From NCBI GenBank assembly GCA_022829145.1, contig CM040764.1, forward strand, positions 6,002,875 to 6,066,874: a stretch of DNA of 64,000 bases, written 5' to 3'. The notes beneath the pieces are model-generated. The model did no database searches. It was not told where the DNA came from and worked only from the letters and a program-made list of their open reading frames with translations. Source of the DNA: Albula goreensis (Eukaryota; Chordata; Actinopteri; Albuliformes; Albulidae). Both the position numbers and the translations under genes were made by a program. The stretch's first letter is position 1. Every line of letters starts with the position of its first letter. Of this stretch, positions 1-30,940 are shown piece after piece.

Positions 1-939
1 ATGAAGGGGCTGCTGTGTCCCCAGCTAGTATGCCAGCGACATTTCCATCCCGTTGTTATCTGCACCCTGTTTTGAAACGTGACAGGTTGTTACACGGGTC
101 CGTGGCCACTCTGTCACGTTGTCTTTGCATGCTTTTCGGTTGTGTATTAGTCAAACTTCCATTTTGGCTCTAATCTCCACGTGTCTTTCGTAGCTCATGG
201 TTGTGACTGCTTCCCTTCCCCTGACAGGGTCGGATTTCCTCCTTTGGAGAGTAGGCCCAAGCTCTGTCCAGGGAGGGCTTCTCCAACTGAGAAGCAAAAA
301 GAGATGGAGAGACAGGGAGAGAGAAAGAGTGATGAGAGAGATGGAGAGAAAGGAAGAGCAAGTGAGAGGGAGAAAGATGGCTTTGGGTTGCATATGAAGC
401 CGCCACCCCCCTGCTGCAGAATTTCATTTTGAAAGGGCAGGAGTGGTAGAGGCCCGTCTGTGGGGCTGTCCCAGCTAAAGCCCTACCCCCTGTGGAGCGG
501 GGGATGAAGTGAAAGGCCGTAATCCAGCTGGTGCGGCTGGAGGGATGGGTCAGGAGAGGCTCTCTGTCCCTCGCACGCTCTCCCTCTCTCTCTCTCTCCT
601 CCCTCTCTGTTACTCTCTGGGTATGAAGCTCAAATGCCTACTCGTATATGCAGTGTAATGTAGCATGTTTTTGACACGCACACCCATGCGCAGTTCTGCA
701 TTTGCAGGGTGTCTTGCAGTACGGTGTTAGCGCTGTCAGATAAGGTGTTGCGTCAGGGGGAATCAGACTGGGTGCTTGTGCTGTACTGTGCTCTGAGCCT
801 CCTGCTCTGCAGGCGTAGAGAGTGCTGACATCAGACCTGCCGCCTCCTGCAGAGAAGGCTGAACGCAGGGAGCAGGACGTCACCCTATACCTGTATACCT
901 GCATCTATGGGTTTATGTGCCTGCATCCTTTCAGTCCTC

Positions 940-1375
940 CTTTCACATACTGGTACATACACACTCATCTGTGCGCATACACACTCACGCACACATCGCT
1001 TCATACTCATTGTGTTGCACTCCTGTGCATTCACAGCTATGCACAAATACACACGTCCACATTTCATGCATTGCTAAATTTTCACACACTACTGCATAGT
1101 CACTCCTACACACTGCTACACGTTCACAAACCTATATGCGCTCTTTGCTGCACACTCACACAATGATATGGACACTGACAAACACTTGCATAGCTACACT
1201 CACACACTGCCAGAAGCTTATGAAGCCGTACCCTTACACTGCGTTGTTCTAATTCACCTGCACTGACACAAATAAACACCACTACTCAAATAAATAGTCA
1301 TGAATGCTGCAGAAATTTCAGGTCTGTCAGGCTTTCTTACACACACACACTCACACACACACACAGACTTACACA
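940..1375. repeat. CA-rich low-complexity tract
   Basis: Irregular (CA)n-rich DNA broken by CTCATAC-type interruptions, with a purer CA run at about 1339-1366. It is a decayed microsatellite. The ORFs reading through it are rich in His and Thr, as expected from the repeat. Confidence 0.7.
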
Positions 1376-1680
1376 GTCATCGCTTCTAACACAGTATGTA
1401 AGATGGAGGTTGAACTGTAGCATCGCAGTCCGACAGAATACCAACAGCTTGTAATGTATTTGGATACACAGGAAGTGACATTCTTACCAGGACTCAGGTC
1501 TGCACTTTTCCTGTCCTGTCCTCTGTGCTACGGCCATCTGGTGATGGATTGGTTTTGTTCAGCCCCTAAATTCAGCCACCTTGTTCTTGCATTACACACA
1601 CATGCTTGAACACACACTTACGTGCGCACATATGACTGAGCCCACACACACACGTGCACAGACATTCACTGACACGCTCA

Positions 1681-1960
1681 GACACTGCGGCACTGAGCTG
1701 GGCCCGACACAGAGGCCGTTGTTTGATTGGCCGCGCCGCGCGGTCGCTCATTCATGCCCAGGGCGGCGGGGCGCGGGGCCGAGTGAATCCGCACATTCAG
1801 AGCTCCACAGAGAGAACATAGGGAGCTTCTGTGACCAAATGGAACCAAAGGACAGGGGTCCGGCTGGGCGCGTTCGCCTTTTTGTGCTTCTGTCCTTTCA
1901 GGGCCCGTCGGTTTCTCGAGCGTTTGGTACGGACAATCCTTTCAGAGCCGTTCAGGCGGC
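1681..1960. promoter_or_regulatory. GC/CpG-rich block with inverted CCAAT box
   Basis: A locally GC-rich, CpG-containing segment with an ATTGG (inverted CCAAT) at 1726-1730, followed directly by a run of CG dinucleotides and GGCGGGG-like GC boxes around 1762-1775. Such composition is typical of TATA-less vertebrate promoters. No transcript start or splice donor can be assigned, so an upstream alternative promoter of tnk2 is only a guess. Confidence 0.3.
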
Positions 1961-3675
1961 TTGTTTAGGGGTTGGTACGGGCGACTGAGCACGCTCACCA
2001 GGGGGATGGGGGGGAGGTTGAAGTTTTCTCTCTTCCTAGAAATCATAAAATGACATGATTTGATACACATGTTAAGTGGTTATTCCAGTTAAAATAAGAG
2101 ACATTTTTCACAGAAAAGCCGAGGATAGTATTTATCTTTGGTTTTATTTCCCCCTTCCCCCTTTCACCCACGACCAAATGAAATAATGTAATACCGAGGT
2201 GGTATTTCAGTAAACCCAGCCAGGATGGAGGAGGGGAGGGCGCAGACAGAGCACGTTATTGAGAATCCGTCCGTGGCGGTGTGGAACGTGCGCACGCAGG
2301 TAGGCTTGCGCTGCACAGTAACGCCATACGTTGACATTTGAGCCCTCAAAACAAGCGGCTTTGGCTTTTTTTCATCTCTGAGGCTGATGTAAGCAGCGCT
2401 TGGCCTACTTCTGACAGAGAGAGTCTGTAGTCAGTGGCGCGTGGGGGAGACACTCCACAAGCAGTGAGCTGCTTCCCCCTCCCCCCTGGACTCCTGGGCC
2501 AGTGACATTTCATTTCTAAGACACTATCACCTTATTCACTCTACTTATGGGAGTTTGTAAAATTCACTTGCACCATACTGAACTGTTTGCGCCAAGTTTC
2601 TGATCTGGCAAGATGGATGGGACTTGAAATACTGTGAGTTCAAGATGGATAGTTGAAATCCTGTCCAGCTCACTTTGTGCATGCGTGTGTCTGTGTGTCT
2701 AAGTATTTGATGAAGCTTTTCATGAGGAGAGGTATAATCAATTTCAATGCATTTATGGCCTTGCCAATGGTATGCTGTGAAATCCATGTGACCGCAATCA
2801 TATGTTCCCAGCAGATAACTTCATCTCAGTGTTTGGCGCCACTGAGTGGCGGGATGTTAGAATTGCACCCGTTTTGCTGTTGACTCAGCTGAGCAGGTGG
2901 CCCTCTGAAACCCAAGAGCAATCGGAACGGAAAAAGTAAACGCTATGCAGTCTGCGGGCCGGATCAGGCAGGGAAGCGTGAGCTCGCGCGGACGCGTCTC
3001 CCTGAAAGAGGTCAGCTGTCACGGATTGAAATTAGCGGAGGCTTGTTTGCTTCGCAGATCGCCTGCAAGGCCGCAGATGTTGCTCATTAAGCGGACGGGG
3101 GGGGGGGTCGGAACAGGCCAGTTTACTGTGGAGCGATATTTCTTGAGCACCGTGTCAAATACAGAACCCTTGCGAGAAGTTAGCTCACCCTACACAAATC
3201 TACAGACAGCGATGATGCAACATGCACTAACTTTCCATATTTAATTTCATGTTTTGCGAACCACGTCAGGCTCAAAAGATGATGCAGCAGCACATTTTTG
3301 AACTTTCTCAGAAAACCAATTGTGCAACCAATCAGAGACCACATTTTTGCTGCATTGTTGCACTGTGATGTGCTGTGGGCCACTTGAGAGTCTGTTTGCC
3401 AGCTGCTGTTTTATTTGTTAGATGTGTTCAGAGTGACTCACTGCCTTCTGCAGTAGCACACACGAGCACAAGTGTCAGAAAAGGTGGCTACTGCAGAAAT
3501 GGATGAAGAAGGTATGGGTGTAGTTGGCAGTGTTCAGATATATGGCATATCTGTCGAACAAAGATAAACTGGACAGTAATGTCACACCATAGACAAATAT
3601 TTTAATGTAGGCATCACTTCTCCACAAGTCCAGCTAGAAGGTCCAGCGAGAAGTCCAGCTAGAGCAAGAAATAAA

Positions 3676-4053
3676 CTATGAAGTAGAGCTGCAAGGATTA
3701 CACGATTAATTGATAAGTTGATTAAAGAAAATTAATTGCCAACTATTTTGATAATCGATTGTTAAGTCATTTTTGAAGCAAAAATTTGCCAAATGGTTCT
3801 ATGTTCTCAAATGTGAGAATTTACCGCTTTCCTTGATCTTACATTATAGTAAATTGATTTTTTTGGGGTGTTGGACTGTTGGTCAGACAAAATAAGACAT
3901 TTAATGATGTCACCTGCTCTATGAAACTGTAATGGGTATTTTTCACAGTTTTTTAATGTTTTATTCACCACAAGATTAATCCATTAATCAAGAAAATAAT
4001 AGGCAGATTAATCGATATTGAAAATAGTTGTTAGTTGCAGCCCTACTATCAAG
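3676..4053. mobile_element. Non-autonomous hAT-like element with 8-bp TSD
   Basis: The element spans 3684-4045 (362 bp). It opens with TAGAGCTGCAA and closes with TTGCAGCCCTA, imperfect terminal inverted repeats of the TAGGGCTGCAA type seen in many vertebrate hAT-derived MITEs. It is flanked by the 8-bp direct repeats CTATGAAG (3676-3683) and CTATCAAG (4046-4053), one mismatch, which is the target-site length expected of hAT elements. Subterminal ATTAATCGAT-like palindromes occur at both ends. It has no transposase ORF and must have been moved in trans. Confidence 0.85.
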
Positions 4054-5282
4054 TAAAAAAAGGTAATTGTGATGAAAATGAGTAGGTGCACATGTTTGAG
4101 TGTGTACATATGCAGTCAGTGCGACTGATTACAATTACAAATAGCAAATCACAATGGCATTAATGGTGGGTGAAGGTACTTGTACAAATAAGAAGATGCA
4201 TATTCAGGAAAATCACAGAAAATGAATGCACAGGTGTGTGTGTTCACAGTGATTGTGTTTGTATCAGTAGCCTGTATGATGTGCCTGTACACAGCTTGCT
4301 AAGCTGTTCCAAGATTTGTTGCAGCAGTGGTAATATTCCAAAGACCATTACTGTTTGCATTTCTTGGGGACAAACACAGCGGTTTTTTAGGAAAAAAATG
4401 CATGAAAATACATGCGCTTTTGGTACAAGCTAACTCCATGGTTGCTGCAAAGCACTTCTAGACATATTTCCAGAACATTCCTTCCCATGTTAACTGACCA
4501 AAGTTGCACTGGGCTGGAACTCTTGGAGGAATTTCTTCAGTTGGGAATTTAATTGAATGCAGACTGTTTTCGACATGCAGGCATGCGTTTACTGGCAGTC
4601 TTATAACGCTCAAAACCCGCAAAGATCTCAAACTCTGTCCTGTTCCTTAACTCTCTCCAGCAGATACCGAATCCCAGCGTTCCTTACCTTACTCTGTATG
4701 CTCTGGTTTTGAATTCAGAGGTTGTTCTGGAACTTAAACATTTAAATCTTAACAAATCAAACATGAGCTGAAAAAGCAGAAGGGGTGGACTTGACTCACT
4801 CCAGAAGAGGGAACGGAATGTTTGAAAAAATTTCAGTTGTTTTGTTTACAGTTTTTTTTTTTGGTAGGGATAACGTTTTTGGAAATATTCATCCTGGAAA
4901 TCACGTAAAGAACCAAATAAAGAAGATATGTTGTTGTGTGGGAGTGGACTCTGGAGACGGGGGATACGGAGAGAGAGGGAAGAGGGGAGGGGGAAAGAGA
5001 GAGAGAGAGAACTTGTTAAGTTCCAACATAAGGGAAGGGGGGTGACAGGAAATGAACTCTCCATCCTCTTGGCCCTTGATCAAATGCTCGTCTCTCGGAA
5101 TACCACAGAGCCTGTGTCCCCGCAGCGGGAGAGAGAGAGAGAGGGAGAGGGAGAGAGTGAGAGAGTCGCTCCCAGTGCCCCGGACCAGGAGCAGAAGGGA
5201 CCGCGGGAATGACTAAAACACACACCCCTGACCAGCTCAGCCCCTCACAGGGAGCAACACGTCAGCGCCAAACATCCCCCTG

Positions 5283-5284
<2 letters not shown>
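4054..5284. other. Non-coding spacer upstream of tnk2 exon 1
   Basis: Mixed-composition DNA with no supported gene. Near its 3' end it becomes purine-rich: GA tracts at about 4960-5010 and 5125-5165 give the Glu/Arg-rich chance ORFs here. It may carry proximal regulatory DNA for the CpG-rich promoter that follows, but no specific site is recognisable. Confidence 0.5.

Positions 5285-5316
<32 letters not shown>
5285..5316. repeat. (CA)n microsatellite
   Basis: About 16 uninterrupted CA units, followed within 250 bp by further CA-rich DNA (5440-5463) and a pure (TG)n run (5505-5527). The opposed CA and TG runs could pair into a cruciform just upstream of the CpG-rich promoter block. Confidence 0.9.
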
Positions 5317-5319
<3 letters not shown>

Positions 5320-5539
5320 CAGGACATACTTACACTCTCACTGAAACCCAGCACATAAACAGATTTAAACACCTAGACAAGTACATACTCGGATGCACTC
5401 AGACAGACACAGGCTCACATATGGGAACATAACGTGTTCACACACACACAAACACACACACACAGACTCGGGCATATCGAGGCGGCAGTGAGAGCAGGCG
5501 GCTGCGTGTGTGTGTGTGTGTGTGTGTTGACTACGCTCA

Positions 5540-5915
5540 GGCCCGTAAAGGAAGGAGAGAGAGGGAGGGAGCGGGAGTGAGGCAGGGACAGCGCCGGGGG
5601 AGGGGCTGCAGGAGTCTGCCGTGGAGCTCAGCGGTAACCAGGGCCCCAGCAAAACAGCCCCCGACAACAGAGGACCAACCCAAACCGCTGCCGAGCGAGC
5701 GAGCGAGCGTGTGCACGCGTGCGGACGCGGGGGTCGGCCAGGCTTAAGCGGACGCGTGGCTGGCGGCTATGGAATGCGGAGAGCAGTGGATCGGTGGAGC
5801 GAGGCGAACGCTTCTCTCCCCCCCCAGCTCCACGCTCGGGCCCCTCTGATGCCAGCAGACACCAGGACACATTCGGGCCAGCGTTTCCTCCCACCCCTCC
5901 GTGCGCTGATTAAGG
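5540..5915 (+). promoter_or_regulatory. tnk2: CpG-rich promoter and 5' UTR of tnk2 (predicted)
   Basis: The block is strongly GC- and CpG-rich, with GAGCGAGCGAGCG repeats at 5694-5709 and several GCGGACGCG motifs. It leads without interruption into the exon holding the alternative start codon. No TATA box is evident, which fits a CpG-island promoter with dispersed initiation. The exact transcription start is unknown. The short ORFs across the block are in several frames and look like 5' UTR readings. Confidence 0.5.
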
Positions 5916-26660
<20,745 letters not shown>

Positions 26661-26719
26661 TGGCTGCCGTCCTCGCAGTCCGTGACTGACGCTGCTGAGC
26701 TGAAGCCCGCTCCCGTTCC

Positions 26720-26803
26720 CACACACACACACACACACATGCACACTCACACTCATGCACACAGACATGCACACACACACATACACATACACACACACAC
26801 ACA
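26720..26803 (+). repeat. (CA)n microsatellite in 3' UTR
   Basis: Interrupted CA repeat with GCACAC and ATACAC variants, just past the stop codon. CA-rich RNA can bind hnRNP L. Confidence 0.85.
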
Positions 26804-28537
26804 AAGCACAAACATACTGCTGCTTGCCGTGCAAGAGAGTTGGCCCGATCTCAGCTCCCACACGCACCCCTGTCTACCCCCGACAGAAATGTCGCACAGG
26901 AGTGGCCAGCTTGGCCACAGGACTTGGGCCTGCTGCCGACTGCAGGATTTCAGTGGTTTCAGAGGATCGCGTTTCGTTTAGCTCCTTTCTTCGGTCTTTA
27001 GCGGCTAACGCCCTGTCTGCTGTCAACCAGGCTGCACAACTGCGTTTCAGCAGAGGTCAAAGTTCACCCAGCCCAGTATTGAGTCTGACAGGAAGCCACT
27101 GAATCAAAGCCGCTGCTGCTCCACACCTCGTCGGCTCCTTGCTCTTTTATAGAGAGATCTATATGATATAAAGGAGAGGAATACATATTCCTCTCTTTCT
27201 TTGAGTTTATATATTTGCATCAAATATATGTCTTTTGTCTTTATTTGAAATGTTTTATGGTTTTGTATTGTCTGTTTGCTGAGGATGTTTTGAAAGAGTT
27301 GGAGTTCATGCAAGAATTGCAGTTAATTTAACTGTCGTTTTCCCGTTTCTGGTCCTCATGAAGAACCTGTTTTTGTTGGATTATATATTTAATGGAGGTT
27401 TATTCATACAGCACAACCAAGGTGACTTTTTTGATGGAACCAAAAGGGGCCACTTGCTCCCGTTTTCTGTCCTTTCTCCTTTTCAGTCCTAGCTTGTGAT
27501 TTCTCTGTCATTTCTCAGATTTCTCATTCATGTGTTAACTGTACTTTTTTAGCCATGACTCGGAGTTCTCTGTTATTTCTAAGTCATTTCTCCATCTTCT
27601 TTTTCCTCAGTCCTGTGTCTGTCTCATTCTTTTCTCAGTCGTTTCTCTGTCTGTCTCTTTTCTCTTTCAGTAGTAATATACTCCTTATATTGTTAAAAAC
27701 CAGTTATTACCAGTTATTGTCATATATGCAGGTCATGGTTATATTTTTTCAAATATTTTACAATATGCTCTACAGTTTGCTAATATATTCAGAATATTGA
27801 GATATTTTAAAGTGATACCCAGTTCATTTTGGATTTAATAATTTACATGAAGTACTTTCTTTACAAGTGCAGGGAAATCCGAAAAGGTTGGAGGTGTCAT
27901 TTTCAAACACAAGTTGCATCGAGAAAATTCAAATGGCACTAGGGTATGTTGAAATCGTCTGACTTAAAGGTATAAGAATTGTTTTACTAAAGAACATTTT
28001 CACAACTCTGGCAGTGATGGGAAAGTCATGGTTCAGCTGCATAAAACTGAAAATGGGCGGGGCTACCCATCGAATAACCAATCACTGAGCATTGCTGAGA
28101 AGGGCCAGCATTTCCAGTTGATTCAAACAAGTTACTTGATTGGCAGCAAATTATATCTCCGCCTCCTCTGAGATTAATTCATTCTCCCCTCATTACTTTT
28201 TTGTACACGGCCAAGGGGAAGACATAGACTTGGGTGTTTCTGTTTGACTTCCCTATGAGCTTCTCAGTCAGTGATAACCATACCTTTTCCACCCAGGCCC
28301 TGTAACGTACAAATGCTTTAAAGTCATACAATGCAGCTGTGAACATCTATTCTCCACAGTCACAAACTCATTACGCCACATATATTTGCCCAGGGTATTT
28401 ACAGCCGTCCATGTAATGATTAACCTGTTTCAGTGCAATGAGATAAATGTCTTTCTATGGTATTTGTACTATACTGTTAGAATTGCATGCTTAACCAGTC
28501 TTCCAATCTCTTAAAACAAAATACTGCTGCTACTGCC

Positions 28538-28591
28538 GTGTGTGTGTGTGTGTATGTACGTGTGTGAGCGTGTGTGTGTGTGTGTGTGTGT
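28538..28591 (+). repeat. (TG)n microsatellite in 3' UTR
   Basis: Two TG runs separated by TATGTACGTGTGTGAGCG. It is complementary to the CA repeat at 26720, so the 3' UTR could fold back on itself over about 1.8 kb. Confidence 0.85.
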
Positions 28592-28759
28592 GCATGCATG
28601 TACTCTCAGAACTTTCTGTGTTATGGCAGCATAGCCCTCGAGTGTGTCAATCATATCAGAAATGAGTTGCATCATTTGTAACTGGACCTCCTTTAGAAAG
28701 GGCTCTGAACAGTAGATGAGTCGTAGAGCTTATTCGTCTGTGCGTATTTGGTGCTCAGT

Positions 28760-28776
28760 GCTCCCCCCTGCTGGTC
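28760..28776 (-). promoter_or_regulatory. CTCF-like motif near gene 3' end
   Basis: The minus strand reads GACCAGCAGGGGGGAGC, close to the CTCF core (CCAGCAGGGGGCGC). It lies about 500 bp before the predicted poly(A) site, a plausible boundary between the gene and the 3' desert. Confidence 0.35.
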
Positions 28777-29275
28777 AACGTAAGTCATTTCAGTAGAAGA
28801 GTCACTGAATTTATTACCTCCACTCGCTGTTTCTCTCACATAGTTCTGGGCGACTCCCAGTGCATAGAGACATACGTACTGTTGTCCCAAAAGCGATGAC
28901 AATGCTCCTTCGCTGTAGACATGCATAGACAGAAACGTAGACTCTGAAGTGTGTTTGGTGTTGGTCCTCGTGAGTCAACCCGGTGTGGTCCTTCATCAAA
29001 TCCTGACCAGGCCAATCTTTATATCTGCTAGTGTTTTTTTAAACAGACTACTGTAGTGGAAGGTGCATCGTATGTGGTGTGATGAATACTAGACCCTCCA
29101 AATGTTTACACTCATGTTGTGTTTCTGTATTCCCGGTCCAGACCCCAGACTCTCATTGTGTTTCTTGTGATTGATGTGTTGAACGGTTGTACAGTTCATT
29201 GTTTTTGTCCTGGATGTCAGAAATTTGTGCAAGAGACATAATGTTGCCAATTGGAAATGTATATATGTATTTTTT

Positions 29276-29281
29276 ATTAAA
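29276..29281 (+). terminator. tnk2: Polyadenylation signal ATTAAA (tnk2)
   Basis: ATTAAA is the second most common vertebrate poly(A) hexamer. It is followed 20-60 bp downstream by T-rich sequence (TTTTTTATCTC, TGTTTTACTTTT) that can serve as the downstream element. It is the best signal in the 2.6 kb after the stop codon. Confidence 0.5.
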
Positions 29282-29300
29282 AATTAACTATTTTTTATCT

Positions 29301-30619
29301 CTTTATGCAAGTCTGTTTTACTTTTACTCTCCTTGTTCTCACTGTCATTTTGGACTGTACCTTCTGAATATGCTTAAGATTTAGTAAACTTTAGCATGTC
29401 GTGGAACTCAAGCTAACTAACTTTTCCCATTTCCCTTTCCTTTTCCCTGAAATTAAGTGTTCTGTTTTAGCCCACACGGGTCGCCATTCCAAATCAGGCT
29501 TTCAGTCAGAGTAATCAAGAATGCTGTGCTGTGTGGTAAGCTATCGCCCACCTATGACATCACAAGAGCAATTGACTTACACCAATATGTAATCCATCAT
29601 CCAGCAGTGACATCACAGTGGTCCCCCAGACCCAAACCATGAATATTTAATTCCCAGCCCTGACCTTTGAACCCTATAAAAGAACCAAATCAATGATAGA
29701 CTATTGCTCCAACAAGATAATCTCCTTTCACAATTAGACTGTGCTTTAATTAACCTCACAGACAATGCTAACCTAAGCAGCAAAAAAGTACTTGTCTTTT
29801 TTCCATCTCCAAGAGCCTTGTCAACCTTTATCATTTTAATGAATCCACATGCTTAAGTGAGCTGGCCCTCACCAGCTCAGCCATTCCAAAAGGTCCCCTT
29901 TAATGTAAACCCATATAGATTCACATAGCTAGCAGATATTGATGCTTTGTTGCTGCTTTAATAAGTCATTTTCTAGAAATGCCAGGACCCTTTCCTTCCC
30001 ACGCACCTATAAAGAATTCATAAGCACGTTCTCGTATAGAGTACATGTCAGATCTAATTCTCACAGGTCAAAGGTGACATTCCCTGAAATGTTTTAGTGG
30101 AGAGCTCATTGTCTGTTTGATTTGTTAGCCTTCAGATATTTTTTCTCTTTTTTCTTCTTCTTTCTCTCACAGCCTATGTTACATTTTCAGACAGGCACTG
30201 TGGCCCTCCAGGACTAGAGTCTGACACTTGTTAGTACATGTATTCACTGGAAACAATTCGCAGGTTTATTACATTCAGTCCAGTACAGTGAAAAAGATGT
30301 ATACTGGTATAATAATATTAATAATGCAATGTGCAATAATATTGGTTACAGTTTTGATCATACACTGAATGTTAATGATAGTCACCCCTCTTGTGGAGAA
30401 TTCCAGTGAAAATACACATTGTTTTGTCATTCTTTGTTTATAAAGAAAGTGAATCTTTAGGTTCTTGTCAGTAAAACAGACTTTGGAGTGCTATGAATGG
30501 GGGTTGGCAGGGAATGATTTCAGTGAGGGTGCTGGTGGTAGAGGATAGAGTAGGAGAAAGAAAAAATGGCAAAATTATTGGGGGAGGGGGGGCAATTTGG
30601 GTACCTTTGAATATTAGGG
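29301..30619. other. Intergenic DNA after tnk2
   Basis: AT-rich, no gene, no recognised repeat. The short ORFs have no domain signature. Confidence 0.6.
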
Positions 30620-30940
30620 GGTTGAATTGTAGCTCAGTGGTTAGCACTGTGGCCTCTGCCCAGGTTTGACCCCACCATGTGGACCCTCTCTGTGGGGATG
30701 GGCGCATACTTCACCCCAGGTCACATGGGTTTCCTCCCAGTTCTCCACCCTCCTCCAATGTTCCAAAAGAAATGCAGGTTTGGCAGACTGGACTTGCCAA
30801 ATTGCCCATGGGTGTGCTTGTCTGTCTACGTAGGAGTCCACATTGTCTTCCTGCCCCTCACCCAATGCATGCTGGGATAGGCTCCACCCCTCCGGCAGCC
30901 CTACATTAGATGAAGCAGGTATAGATGAAGGACAGACGGA
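30620..30940 (+). mobile_element. tRNA-derived SINE, teleost type
   Basis: The tRNA-like head has box A (TAGCTCAGTGGTT, from 30630) and a decayed box B (GGTTTGACCC, 30663-30672). The body has the conserved teleost blocks GGGTTTCCTCCCA, AATTGCCCATGG and CCCAATGCATGCTGGGATAG followed by GCTCCA. It ends in GATGAAGCAGGTATAGATGAA. The copy is diverged and immobile. The chance ORFs in this span are readings of the SINE. Confidence 0.75.

Larger units (their letters stand above)
1..3675. other. Upstream non-coding region
   Basis: No coding exon or RNA gene could be supported here. The stretch holds a GA-rich purine tract (about 290-380), a CT-rich tract (about 575-615), a long CA-rich low-complexity tract (about 940-1375), a GC-rich block at 1.68-1.96 kb and a smaller CpG-rich patch near 2.95-3.1 kb. 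The short ORFs are low-complexity or chance readings. It may hold further 5' non-coding exons or enhancers of the kinase gene downstream, but nothing in the sequence shows this directly. Confidence 0.6.
26661..29300 (+). other. tnk2: tnk2 3' UTR (predicted)
   Basis: About 2.6 kb without coding potential, ending near a polyadenylation signal at 29276. It contains a CA repeat (26720-26803), a TG repeat (28538-28591), T-rich runs, and a GC-box/CCAAT-like patch (28056-28085). The length is assumed from the first good poly(A) signal, and earlier weak CATAAA and GATAAA hexamers could give shorter forms. Confidence 0.5.

Noticed and set aside
28056-28085. Promoter-like GC box and CCAAT in the tnk2 3' UTR
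   Set aside because: Isolated motifs, no CpG enrichment around them, and no gene starting downstream.
30630-30672. tRNA gene candidate from box A and box B
   Set aside because: The B box is degenerate, no cloverleaf can be formed, and the downstream body is that of a SINE.
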